DNA from: Populus alba
Lineage: Eukaryota > Streptophyta > Magnoliopsida > Malpighiales > Salicaceae
Reading direction: 5' to 3'
Assembly: GCF_005239225.2 (NCBI RefSeq)
Contig: NC_133294.1
Coordinates: 20,535,631-20,599,630 of the forward strand
DNA length: 64,000 bases
Position numbers and translations under genes: made by a program
Part shown: piece after piece, positions 1-17,428 of the stretch
Numbering within the stretch: the stretch's first letter is position 1
How the letters are laid out: each line of letters starts with the position of its first letter
Notes under the pieces: generated by a model
Told to the model about the DNA's origin: nothing
The model's database searches: none
Seen by the model: the letters and a program-made list of their open reading frames with translations, nothing else

Positions 1-1418
1 CTAACAGGAAATAAAAAACATTAAAGGAGAATGAGATCGTAAAATAAGTTCAATTTAAAAAATTATATCAAATAAAACAAATAGTAATAAAAAATAATGA
101 CCATATCTGACATATAAAAAAATTAAAAGGATGATGAAATTGAAAACAAAAACTTATTCAATAAATTATTTTAGACAAAACAAATAATAATTAAAAGAGT
201 AGAGACAAAATCTAAAAATAAAATAAAATTAAAGGCTTGCTTTGAAAACCTGGAAGGTTATATATGAAAATAAAAGAGGAAAGAGAGAAAAGGAAAAAAG
301 AAAGGGAAGGAAATGGCCATCAACGCCAAACTAAATTTTTGTTAAGCACAGGTGTTATCTAGGTATGAAAGGAGTCGCCGAGACATTTCCAACACTATCT
401 TAAAAGCTGATATTTGACCGCTAGAATATGCCGTCCAAAGAGTACAACAACAACCCACATATACAATGCACATAATGCATGCATTGCACATGCTAACTAT
501 TTTTTTAATAAAATTTATATTTATTAAAATAACTAATTGCTCCCGAGTTAACCTAATTATAATGGAAAAAACATGATGAAAATAAAAAAAAAATCCTTGG
601 ACGGAACTTATTATTTTTTTTAATTTTAAAAATAATTTAATAATTTTATCCTGCTTTGAAAAAATAAAAATTCACATTCAACCTGAATCCCAATTAATTA
701 AAATTTGCTTTTGAAGATAATAATAGTTTAATTATGTTGAAAAAGTGAAAAAGACCTTTATGCTCCTAAGCAAGGACCAGAATTATGTGAAAATATCATT
801 TATATCCTCAACAGCTAATCTAATATATTTTTTTACGGGTAGAACAAAATAGTAATTTTACAATAGCAATTAAAATCAACATGTGTTTGTGAATACAGTA
901 AAACACTCCGTTTTTTTTTTCCCCCCAATATATATAGCTTTGTTTCTACGCGCAAGGATACCGGTGCTGGGTCCTTCTTGTGCATGCACGTAGCAAACGT
1001 GGCGATTTTATTTTTTTTTTGTCTTTTTTTTTTCCCGTTTGAAAAAGGGAAGTTTTTTTGAGAAAAAATAAAATGTATAGTTTTAACAAAAAAAAAAAAT
1101 AGATCGAGGAAAAATACGAGAAAATATAGAATTTGTTAATAATCACACCCGATTATACTATTACCATGCCATCATTTTTATTGAGCTTCGATTAATAATC
1201 AAGACACAATTGACGAATACGAGGTATGTTGTTTTAGTATGTATAGAAATAGAAATGATTCATGGGAATCAAATTTTGTTTGGGTATATGTATGGCTTAA
1301 ATACAGAATTATTTTTTCTTATCAATGTGGTCTACTTGAATGCTATTTACTTCGACGACATAAGAGTGATTGATTATCAGGATTCAAGTCGAAATACATC
1401 GTTAGATCATAAAGCGTG
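1..1418. other. AT-rich intergenic spacer
   Basis: No gene could be supported. The stretch is AT-rich with homopolymer runs near 910-930 and 1010-1030. Short open frames here are low-complexity and match no family I recognise. Confidence 0.6.
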
Positions 1419-1830
1419 TTTTTTTTTTTTTTTTGGCGGAGCCGCGGAGGGATAGCAAAAGAAACACCTAAATCATCTCTAGAATAAGATAACAGAACCC
1501 AGAGGAGACCAGACTTGAGCATCCCCTGTGGTTGTCTTCCCTGAGAGAGTATACGAAGCAACAGACAATTACAACGTCTTCAGAGAGAGCTTGACACAAG
1601 TGAGAAGAGTTCATGGCGGACATGATCGCCCATGTATCTTCTCTCGAGTCATTCTCACCTACCACCTGTCTGTATCCCATCCCCACGCGTGTTCTAGGCC
1701 AAAACGAATGGCATTGAAACCCTGGCTTAGCAAGCTCGCAGATTTAGTAGCAAGATTAACGAAACCAGACAACCACCTTTCCCCGGCATCTCTGAGCAAT
1801 CCGCCCTTTCCATACGTCTTGTAATTGAAA
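1419..1830 (-). mobile_element. 3' end of a non-LTR (LINE) retrotransposon with RNase H remnant and poly(A) tail
   Basis: Read on the minus strand, about 1820 to 1434 encodes a plant LINE-type RNase H domain. It contains GGLLRDAGERWLSGF, then IRFGLEHAWGW, and after a frameshift YRQVVGENDSREDTWAIM. This layout matches the RNase H at the C terminus of plant L1-like reverse transcriptases (GGLxRD...W..GF...E..A...GL.....). A short 3' untranslated tail ends in an uninterrupted A tract of about 16 residues, seen as T on the plus strand at 1419-1434. The copy is 5'-truncated and broken by a frameshift and stops, so it is dead. I could not identify a convincing target-site duplication, and the 5' junction, somewhere in 1820-1950, is uncertain. 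Confidence 0.75.
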
Positions 1831-2259
1831 ATGGAGAGATATACAGCACACGAAAAGGATGAAGATCTCTTGCTTGGCTGGTTGGGGGATATAGAATAAA
1901 TTCTCTTCTCTGGATTGACGGGCACATGATAGGTTGAATAAATCAAAGATCAAGAAAATAGATGGGGAAAAGGCAAATGAACCTTCCTGTTCCCTCAACA
2001 ACTACCCATCTAAACAAGATGATCAGCACTTCTCCATTTGAATACTTCCGCAGGTCATTTTTGAAATGCAGTCTGTCTTTATTTCCATGTTCTTCAAGGT
2101 CTCAAATATCATTGTCCTCCAGTATTCACATACATGACATGAGGCAACACAACATAAATTAACTCAACATACATGACATGTCTTCCAGTGTACACAATAC
2201 AGCCACTAATAATAACTTAGTAAGAAGAACAAATATATTGCTGCGCCTTGGCGGTCATT

Positions 2260-6499
<4,240 letters not shown>

Positions 6500-6612
6500 T
6501 GTTGTTGTTTTTGTCCAGTTTTGGAACAAAAAAAGAGAGGCTTGTGTTTTGTGTTTGTGAACGGAAGAGGAGAGGAGAGGGTACCTGAAGAGATGGTTGA
6601 GAAACAAAGGAG

Positions 6613-6621
6613 TATTTTATA
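6613..6621 (-). promoter_or_regulatory. TATA box of the DAHP synthase gene
   Basis: TATAAAATA on the minus strand lies 114 bp upstream of the start codon. A cap site about 30 bp downstream would give a leader of roughly 80 nt, usual for a plant gene. Assigned by motif and position only. Confidence 0.6.
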
Positions 6622-9600
6622 GGGATGTTTGTTTGGTGTAAGAGAAGAGACAAAGGGACACGGGAGAGGGTCCAAGGAGTCTGGTAAGGGACGTGGTGGT
6701 GGTAGTTAAGGGTGTTTTCGGGAATATGTAAAGTATTTAGGGTGTATTTTTGGAAAGTTGGAAAAAGTTGGGAGGAAAGTCAATTTAGCTTGTGTCCTTG
6801 TTTAAGTGAATTTTGTTTATTACACTTCTTCACCAACTATTCGCCGCTTATTAGAGGCAGAGCCAGTGGCGGCTGGGTTTATTGCTTGCTTCGAGTTTTG
6901 CCATGAATCTATTAGAAATCCAGCACTACAATGGAAAATTATGGAATCCAGATCTGAGGCATTGAAGAAAATCCATCTTAAGATATATTTTCTTTGAACA
7001 TTTCTTTATATATTTTGCTTACAAAATATTTGTTACCATGTATATAGCATCTAAAAAATCAAGTTAAAACATAAACAGTCATAACTTAATACTTATGTAT
7101 GTAATAAAAACATTTGATGAATTATATTTGAGTTTTGTTTTTAATATTATTAACGTTGATCTTCGAGATTATATTTGAGTTTTTGTTATTACGCTATGTT
7201 TCCAGTTGGTTTGAAACCAAAACATATGTTAATTTAATATTATATTTAAATTTAAAATAAAATAAAATAAAATATTAAATAATGTAATTCAATTCAATTA
7301 TATTGCGTAGAATTCCAACAAAAAAATAAATTATTAATGTTGACCATTTTAAACTTAATTTAAAAATTATTTTTGTTGCAGAAAATCTTTTTTATATTAC
7401 AAAAACCCTTATAAATATCCAATCTCACACTTGCAAATAAAACAAGTAACTAACAACGTTGTTATTTAGCAAGTCACTCCACCATGGGCAGGGTAAAAAA
7501 ATTATGAGGAGGCAGCGAAGGAAAACATTGACAAATTAAGATTGAAACATGGAAAAGGTGCAAGCTAGTCTCTCGCTGTCCGAAAGGGTGAGGGAAAGCC
7601 ACTTTATGGTAATTGCAACCAAAGGTCCCCAAAGAGGTTCATTATTGAATTGGGCTATCCAACCAATCCTGAGTTACAATGATGTTAAAGTTAATTTGTA
7701 GGGTTTTTTTTTTTTATTATTATTATTATGAAAGAAAAGAGTGAATATTTTTGGAATATTATTTTTAATGTTAATTTTAGAATGAATTACTGTAGCAAAT
7801 CATAAAATCTTCTATCTGATTTGTTTTTGCTTCTTTTTTTATGAATTAAATTTTTTTTAGAATTCAAATCAATGCCCTTCAAAAAATTCCAAATATCAAA
7901 ATTAATTTTACCATATGAATTCAATTAATTCACAAGATTTCATATGGGCTGTTAGTTACAACGTCAGAGCTTCTTTTTGTTTAGTAACCCAAGATCTAAC
8001 AAATTTTCCAAAATTTCTATTTTTTTTTTAATGAAATTTAGCTTTCACTTATATTATAATTTTGCGACAAGTTTTGGTAAATAAAAGAAAACTAAAAAAA
8101 GAAAGAAAGAAAAAAAGAAGTGAAATGATGAGCAAAGTACAAGGGAGGGACCACGCCACAAACACGACTTCTCCAAAGTAATCCTTTCCCATCCGAGACA
8201 AACCCCCGATCTTTCATAATTCATAACAAATCAGGAAATATCAGCCTAAAACCTTGATCGATTTCTGTTTTTTTTTTTTTTTTTTTTTTTTTGCAGGTTA
8301 AGATTCAACACGTGGAATCCACACGTTGTTACTGTCTAGCACCTCCTTCACTGTCCGTGCATGCAAGCCACTCACCACTACTTTCTAGATCAGTTTCAAC
8401 AGCTTCTGGTCTGCGTTAGCAGCTCCTAAGGTCGCCTTTGAACCCCAACAGGTCGTTTTGTTTTTTTATAATTATAATATTAATGATTTTTCTTTATTTG
8501 TTGGATAATTTGTGATATCATTGATATTTTTTTTATGTATCTATTGACTTGTAATACTATTAGTCATTGTTTATATGGTTGAAGTGTTGTGGTTCCAATG
8601 TCACTGTGTGTCAACCCGGCCGAGGGTCCCGGCCCAGGATACGAAGTCACCTAGGAATTGATATTTTTGTTCGAGATTAAGGCTAAAGTTGAAACAAATA
8701 TTTCTAATTCATTTTGTGTTAGATTTTTTTTATGTTTGTTATGTAGTGTATTCATTATTTTTTAATCAAGAAATCAATCTAGGATTAAGATATCAGTGTT
8801 GACAATTAATTAGATAGTAGAATTGGTTATTGTTTATTTCAGGTTTAAATTTGAATTTAAATGTTGACTATTAAATAATAAAATCTGTGAATATATATTC
8901 ATGTACCAGGATTAAGGATTAATGACGTGTTCTTGGTTCTTACCTTAAAAAGTTGATTATTGGGATATTTAAATTAACAACTAACTCAGATCCAGGATTA
9001 GGCTACCTGTTAATCAACCTGTTCTTGGTTCCTGTCATGTGGAGGGGCTGTGTGAGGATGGTGGTTCAGTTGAGGGATTTGCTATCACAATTGGAGGAAA
9101 AGGAAGGCAGTGAAGGCAGCGATGGCTGAAAGGGAAGGAACTGTCAGTGGTAGCATGAGACAGAGGAGATGTTGTCGTGGGTGGCTGTGGTGTTTATGTT
9201 CAAAGGTTGCTGGAATAGTCAGATAAAAGGGGTGTTGACATGCTAGGGTTTTGTATTCTTATATATATATATGGGACCGTTTTATTGAAAAGAAAGGAAG
9301 TATGCTTTTTTTCTTTTTCCTTCCAGTCTCTTCTTCTCCTCTCTCTATTTATAGTGTTAAACCTTTTTTTTTTTAAAAAAAAAACTTAACAATTAATTGG
9401 AAGATCTTTAAGTATTTTGAATTTTTGAATTTTCCTTATTTATTTGATTTTCCGTTATTCTCTATTATTTTGATCCATTTATTTTACTCATCATTTCACT
9501 CTTTATTTTATATATATATATATATAAAAAAAAAAAAAACTTGTCACACAACAATAAAAATAGTGCCAAAAATAGTAAAACAATCATAAATTGATTAAAT

Positions 9601-10167
9601 TGCACTGAGAAGGTATTTTTAATATTTTTAATTTTAAAAAAATATGTGGAAAAGCAAAGATAAAAAAGAACCGTGGCATAGCCCTCGATAAATAGCGATA
9701 CCATACATTTATCAACAAAAAAAAAACTAGGATAGTTATCCAGGTGGGGAAAGTACACATATATAGATGAACACAAACTCAAATACATGGATAAATACAT
9801 GAACAATTTGAAAAGTTAGATAAATATGGTACATAATTGGAATCTTTTTTTCACCACGTAGTTATTGTTTGGGAAGTTCATAGAGCTGTATTTATGGCTA
9901 AAATAGCTAATTGAGCCGAGCCAAGTTGTAGAACATCACCCAACCAGGAACTTGGTGGGAGTACCCGGTAATCGAAGTGACAAATGTTCAAAGGGATAGT
10001 CGGCTGCAATTACAAGCATGCCCTTTTATAATTAACAAGAAGCTACCCTCAGTACCCAGTGGGCTAAACTAGGAAATCAAGAGAGATCTCCAAGTCATCT
10101 TACCTACCCTCCTCCACTCCGTGCACATCTCTTCCTCCTACCCGCAGGGCCCAGCATTGAAAACCCT

Positions 10168-10209
10168 CATTCGCCAACGACACGTGCCCATTCGCCAATG
10201 ACACGTGCC
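10168..10209. repeat. Two tandem 21-bp copies, each with a CACGTG G-box core
   Basis: The unit CATTCGCCAACGACACGTGCC is present twice head to tail with one C/T difference. Each copy carries a GACACGTG core, the binding motif of plant bZIP and bHLH factors. No gene start is obvious within 1 kb on either side, so a regulatory role is unproven. Confidence 0.6.
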
Positions 10210-13075
10210 CGTCTTCATGATAAGCTACTTGACATATTCTTTCAAATCGTTCCTCGGTGAAGAATGAAAAGTTGAAAAGAAGACCTCGTTTGTAAAGACC
10301 GATTACCTAATACATCTGTTGGTGTGCAAAGTCACCTCTTTCGCTGCTTATACAAATAGGAGGTGGGCTTTGTGTGTGTGTGTGTGTAAAATTTAACGTT
10401 TACTTGATTTTAATTTTTTAATATAATTTTTTTGTTTGTGTTTTACAGTGTTATTTTAATTTTAAATAAATATGTTAGCATTTAATTTATGATTGATAAA
10501 AGTATCTCATGATGCTCTGTATCGTTTGAAAACGCGGTTTTTTTAAAATATTTATTTATTTATTTACTAAAAAATAATTTATTTTTATATGTTTTAGAAC
10601 ATTTTGATTTTAAAAAAATATTATTTTAGTACATTTTAGTACAAAAAATATCTTGAAAAACAATCACAATTACATTCATACACAAGTAATAAGAGAACTT
10701 CTTGGTTTGCAAGATCTACACCATAGCAAATTCAGGACTTGATTTTTCCCGCTCCGAATAAAATTGAGCATTGAAAAATATTTACCTAAACCATTTCACT
10801 AAATATTAATCTATTGTGTTGTCCAATTGTGTGTGTGTGTGTATAAAATACGATTCCTGTTATATTGGGTAGACCGGTTAGAAATCTGTCCATGATTACG
10901 AATGGGCTTTTTGGGCCAAGGCCGAATACCAGCAAGTACATTGGCGTCGCTCCTTGATTGAAATGCTCGGGCCTGGCTAGAATGTCTGGCTCAAATTGTT
11001 CGGAAGCCAGTTGAATCTGGGCAACAGCCCCGCATTCTTTCATACATCAAATCGCCCGTAATCCTTCTTCTTCTTCTTCTTCTTCCCCACTCTCGGAGAG
11101 GCAGGATGTCCTCCTCCTTTTTTTGACGTCTTCTTAGGAAAATACACCAGCAATTGCTTCTTTTTTTTTTTTTTTTCTTTCCCATGTTTCCAGGACAGAT
11201 CTGAGATTCAATTTCAGCAAGGGTAAAATAATATAAATATATAACTAAATTAATTAAAATCCATATATTATAAGTTTTTAATATAAAATTAAAAATTTAC
11301 ACATAACCATAAATTATTCATTTCAATCGACCAATCCAAATTCAACTACAACTAAACAACATAATTCAATCATCGTCAACACTACAACATATACTAAATA
11401 CACATAACTTAATTAACATTTACCTTGGTTCTAAAAGTTCTCAATCCCCTTTATTAAATAGTCAACACTACCTTCACCGTAAACACCTAAACTTTCTTCT
11501 TCAAATTTGCTTTTATTTTGAGTCATGTATATCATATTCCATCACAAGAATATCACATTTTCAATAATTTAACTTTTCCCCAATTTAACATTTTAAAATC
11601 CTAATTCAAAATTTAAGAATTTTGCATAAATCTTGTTGATCTTTGCTTAAACTTGTATAATCGAGTTTATAACATCTTACCTGATAATAATATGAACTTT
11701 GAATATTAACCGGTCGAAGTTTTTTGTGCTTTTTTTTTTTCTTTTAATGTCATGAGTTTTTCTCTCTATTCCCTTTCTCTCACTTGATTTTCCATTTAAT
11801 TCTTGAGTTAGACATGTATAATATTCACTTTCTTATCTTTATTGTCTTAAATCTTGGTTTTTTTCCTATGTTTTAGTAAGGAAGCTCTCAATTTTTTTTT
11901 TTTTATTTTTTTTCTAGCATTGGCCGGCAATTTAAAAGGAAAGAAAAAGCTGAATTTTTAATTTTCCCAACTTATTTATAAAAATGTTATTAATGCGCCC
12001 ACATGTAATTTTGGGTCCGACTATTGATATTCTCGCATATCATTTTCAAACTTAGATTACCCTAACATTTTAAACCAGGATAAAGCAGTGTGTCAAGAGT
12101 TTTATCATAAAATTTCAACTTAATTTGATAGTATAATTAAAAGTTATGTTTGATAGTATATAATTGGTCAGTAGATGATTTCATATCAAAATTCAAATTC
12201 TCATATTCAATCATTGCTAAAATTATTTTTTATTCTAAAATATATTTATTTGTTCTTTTTATTATTTTTTTATTTATAAACTTATTACAGTTTCAAAATA
12301 GTATTATACCAACATTTTTTCACGTAATTCTTTGTTAACTTTTATTTCTCATTTCCATTGTTAAAATTCACCGGAGTTATTTTTTTATTATCAAAACACA
12401 TCTATTTTAATTTATTTCTAGTTATTCTATTCGTTAAAACCTGTTACCAATTTCAACATGATAGCTGATTATTTTTTTTTTTTTTGCAGTGTGGGCATGC
12501 ACCCACATCACCCACATACTGGATTCGTCCATGCATGTTTCAATGAAGAATTTCTTGCACAGTAAAAGTTTTAACCCTTTTTTTCATATAATTATAAAAT
12601 CTTAACTCAAAATCAAGAGAGTTAAGACTTTTCAATTAGATATTCAACGCTGTAAAAAAATAATTTTTACTCGCAGATAACCTTTTAGAATCAATGTGTG
12701 TCCAAGTATGTTTGGGTGTCCCTGTTTCAAGCTGTTTCATAGCTAACAGGGTAAAGTTAAGTTAACTAACGGTTTGTCGTCTATTTTTTATAGCCAATGT
12801 TGAACGCCGGCCTTCTTTGTTTGATTAGCTCTCGCAGCACTTGACCTGAGCACCTGAACAGGATTCCAATGAAACATATCATGGACACATAAGTTACAGA
12901 ACAAATTCTCATAAAACTGGAGGGTCCTCAACCAATCGTTGATTTCACATGTACATTTTGTATTAACTATAATTGTGATATTCAACTTGAAATATTACCC
13001 AATCAAAATCTCGAGTCATCAAATAGTCGATATATGTGTTAGGTTACTAGGTTTATTTAATGGATAAAATATTTA

Positions 13076-13081
<6 letters not shown>

Positions 13082-13107
<26 letters not shown>

Positions 13108-13108
13108 T
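13082..13108. repeat. (AT)n microsatellite
   Basis: An uninterrupted AT dinucleotide run in AT-rich spacer. Confidence 0.9.
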
Positions 13109-15856
13109 GTCATATTGTATTGGATTCATAATGAATTAATTGATAATGATACATGTGAAAAGTAAAGAGGTTAAAAGTTTAAATCCCATAAGTTGAAAAT
13201 ATTATATATAATATTAAATTTAATTTGTAATGAGTTGACAAGGTACTTATCTAATGAGTTGGTAAAACACTTATTTCTTAAAAACAAGGCATTGATTAAA
13301 GTAAAGAGGTTAGTTTTTTTTAAAAAAAAAAAAATTTTAAGGGTAAATTATTAATCACACCTTGCAACGAAAAAGTTAAAGAGATAAATTTATCCCGTTC
13401 AATTTGATATTACTAATTAACTCTCATAAAAATACTATTTTGCTCTCTGATTTATGTTTCTTTGGCTTGTTTTGTGTTGACAAAAATATTATTACATTCT
13501 TAATATAAAATAATAAGCCAATGAGTCTTGCTCCTTGCTCCACATTGTTCCACTGAATACCCTTAGTTTTTTTTTTTTTTTTTTAATAAAAATAAAACGA
13601 ACAGCTCGCTTTCTGAAATTCAATTGACGAGTCCCGATCGCTCCATAAAGGAAACAACATCGCGAAACGATCGCAAGACTTTCTTGAGTTCTGAGGTTTA
13701 GAATGGGCAGATGGCCTCTGCCATCTTGCATTGGGTCCATCCAGCCATGGTGTCGGCAAATACAAAACTGTGGAATCCTGGCTAATTTAATTCACCCACA
13801 AGGATCGCTTTACGTGCTATGCACGTCGATTTGGGGGTGGAGGCAAGCCAGGAGGGCCGGGGCCCTGGCTCCAGATATAAAAAGGTCCCTCAATCTTGTT
13901 TTTTGTACTCAGAAATCCTCTTAGAATATTCTTTTTTTCAAAAAAAAAAAAAAAAGTAATCACATTCTTTGCATGGGCACACAAGATTTTCATCTGAGCA
14001 CATGTGCCTGTCACACCCAACGCAAAGCTCCTCCGATCTGCAACGTTCACTCTCTTTTCTTGCGATCGAGAGAAGCCTCGTATTTCGGAACACAATGTAA
14101 GGTATGTTCAGCTGCTTCCTGTCCAAATCCACACATTTTTAAAATCGAGTGCAACAAAACTTTTGAAGTAGAAACTCGAAATATAATCGCTGGACTGTTA
14201 CGATTAATTATGAATGTAAAGCTGGGCGTACTGCTACTTTCTTCTCTCTTGTTCTTGCGATGAACTTGTTCGACCAGGTTTGTTTCTTTGACTGAGATTC
14301 CCAGATAACAATGAAAACAAAGGAGAAAAGGAGAAAAAGGGAGCGAAAGCAAGCGAATCTTCTCGTTGATGATTGCATCTTGTCTTTTAATAAGCGGGAC
14401 CGCTGTTTCATGTGTTAAAAATTATTGGACCTCTGTCTTTATATGCAGTGTGTGTGTGTGTGTTATATACATCACACATGATTCCCATTTTGTCTACAGT
14501 AAAACTTGAAAACCAAAAGGGTTAAAGAGGGTCGTGTCAGGTTAAAAAAGTTCAAGACAATTAAAATAAATAATGGTGGCAATCCTAGTTATTTAAATTA
14601 ACTAGAAAACACGCGTGCTTTTTTAATCAAAACTCTCTTTTGTTTCTTATTTTTGACAAAAACATTTCATTTTTATTATAAAAGTGATTCTTTAAAAAAA
14701 AAAACTAATTGCTACTTGAAAAGAAAATTTCAGTAAAAATACATGCCTTTATAATTTTCACATATATGTAGAAAAAATAAAACAATAAGTAACTTGATAA
14801 AACTATATAAATAATTTACCTTAAAAGTAATAAAATATATATTTTATTTTAAATATTCGGTTTAAAAAATAATTCTTCAAGTTAGGTTCAATTCATAGAA
14901 TAACTGTTAATATTGTCATAGAAACTCTAATCTTATTGAAAAAACATGACGCAATAGGATGATTTTTTAAGTATTATTTTATAATTTTATTTGAAGAGAA
15001 TTTCATTGTAAATAAAAAAAATAAAATGATTAGATAAATAAGCAGAAAAAGGTGGAGAGCCTAAAGAATAAAGTTCTTGCATGAGACATTTTTAAAAAGT
15101 ATGGGATAACGTGTTGTCCACATTGACAGAGATGTATCATTTACTACAATAAATTCGATGGCTAGAAAATAAGGTTTTGAGTAATTAAGATACAAAAACC
15201 TAAATTTCAATATGCAAAAATCTCAAAACATTATAAAAAAACTCAAACTCTCCATAAAACTGGAAATTAAAATGAATAAAAAAACTTAACGACTCCTAAT
15301 TTGTCTTTTCAGCATGGTTATAAAGTAAATTTACCTTCGTTAAACTCCTCTCTCTTAGAAAAACTCATTGATAACAAGATCAATTTTTTTTATGACTAAC
15401 CCAAAATTTTATCTTTTTTTTTTTTTTTTTTTTTGCAGTGACTTTTTTTATCATCTTTTAACATTGAAGGATGAGAAAAATAAGATCTTATAATCAAATA
15501 ATAAACACCTAAAACTATATTTTGTAAAAACAAAATATAAGAATCAAATAATGCAAAAACAAAACACTTTAAAGACTGAATTGAACTCTTCCAACCCTAT
15601 AGACACCGAAAAATGCATTGTAAGGCAACAATGCAATCCACCGTATTTTGTATATTGAATGCAAGGGCCACAGTATATTGTATAATAAGGCAGTAAGCTT
15701 CTTCACGGGGCAAGTGCATGTGTTTGTTTTCTTCTTTCAACCTGGTAGGGTAATATTGCAGGTGATGCGTGGACGGAGAAGGTAGATGCAAAGGCAAAGG
15801 GACCACTGTCTGTTTATTACAAAGCATTATCAAATTCAAGATGTCCCACTTGCCAT

Positions 15857-15857
15857 C

Positions 15858-15943
<86 letters not shown>
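15857..15943. repeat. Compound (TC)n-(AT)n microsatellite
   Basis: About 13 TC units are followed, after a short break, by more than 25 AT units. It is likely length-polymorphic. A second AT run lies at about 16010-16034. Confidence 0.95.
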
Positions 15944-15945
<2 letters not shown>

Positions 15946-16006
15946 CTCACTTGCATGTATTGGGGCTTGTCCATTCTCAATAGCACATTAAATTAAAGAA
16001 ATGCAT

Positions 16007-16037
<31 letters not shown>

Positions 16038-17428
16038 AGACAAAGAGCTTGTGGTCCATCGCCACTTCGATTCTTTAAATATTGGAGCACGTGGGAGCAA
16101 AAATCATGGGCAATTCAAAATATTTCACTTGATTTGCTTTCACTTCTTTCGGATCTCATAAGAATACCTCCAAACTTCTTACAACAAGAAGAAAAGGAAG
16201 AAAAATCCTTCATCTTCACCTTCTCTTACACAACTCTAGCTTGGTTAGAATTCCGTGAGCTCTCAAATTGAGAGGGACCAAGCCAGACTAGCTCTCATCT
16301 CAAGAGAAATCTTCAAGATGGAAACGGTGTCAAGTACAAGATCCAAAGAAATAAATCACATGTAATCATGTGACTAACTAGGTACTTGTACAGAACTAGA
16401 AATCCTCATGATTAATCTAGTTCATGTAGCAACGAAAAAGCATATTAAACAAAAAATAAAAGAGCAAACATCTCTCTTGAGAGATTAAAGACATCCATTC
16501 CTCGTAGAATTACGCACATGCACAAAATCAACTCTCTCCCTCGCCATCTTTCATGCTGCTGCGAAGTCCAACTAGCTTCATCAAGGCCCCAAAACCCATA
16601 AATGAACCCTTGAGACCTCTGGTTGGAATGCCGAGAATGCTTCTCAATCAGCAAGGACATTGAAGGTGAAGGTATCGTCAATATTAATTACTTCATTTTT
16701 CATTATCTTTTTTAATTAAAAGATGCTACGTGGTGGCTCTGATGCATCTAGCAAACAGTTCCACATACTCAACATGTTCTGAGAAGCTTTTTAGCCTAGA
16801 CTCGGCCAGAAAGAAAAAACATTCAACATGTAACCAAAGTCCAGGATTAAGAACGTAAAATAGGAAAGCTAAAAGACTGAGGTCGTCTTGCCGAGAGGCG
16901 GGTATATATCCAGGGATTGTTACAAAAGAAAGGGAAACAGAGTATCAGACAGTTGAAGAATATTAATGGCAGCATTGAATTTGAAAGGATGAGCCTAAGC
17001 TGTGCTTGCTAAGTGGAAAGCAACCTGGACAAAATCATCGATGACAGGACCCATCACCCTCCAAAAATTATCAACTGGGGCCACTTCTCCTATTCCAAAA
17101 TCGGTTGGTCGCTTTTGTGACACGAACTAAAGATATTTCAAAAAGATATGTACCCGTTTCCACCTATTTGGCAACTGGTTTTCAGTTCTCTCAAAGTTTG
17201 ATTCAACTAAATTGAGAGACCATCTCTCCTGAGCTTTTCCCATGCCTGCAAATATCATTGCAAATTTGCAACACGTCGCTTTTCCTTAAAATTCAGATAA
17301 CAAGGGGGTGACATAAAGCATACAACTTCATCCCTATCGAAACAGTTATATCCATACGGCATGTAGGTGGAGGTATTTAGTGCTACAAACAGGAAAAGTG
17401 AACAATAAGACAAGAGTGGAAACTGAAC

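Larger units (their letters stand above)
6622..16950. other. Gene-poor AT-rich spacer
   Basis: No gene could be supported in this 10-kb stretch. It holds homopolymer tracts (for example a T run near 8270-8292), AT and TC microsatellites, and a few more GC-rich islands near 8120-8450, 8600-8660, 9900-10330, 10860-11100, 13600-14100 and 16200-16700. None of their open frames matches a protein family I recognise. A 78-residue minus frame at 16445-16681 is free of low complexity but has no recognisable motif. Confidence 0.55.

Noticed and set aside
13492..14352. Cluster of short open frames on both strands
   Set aside because: Frames overlap on both strands, several include homopolymer-coded runs, and none resembles a known protein.
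16200..16700. Possible miRNA precursor or small-peptide gene
   Set aside because: No known plant miRNA sequence was recognised and no long stem was evident by eye; the 78-residue minus frame has no motif.
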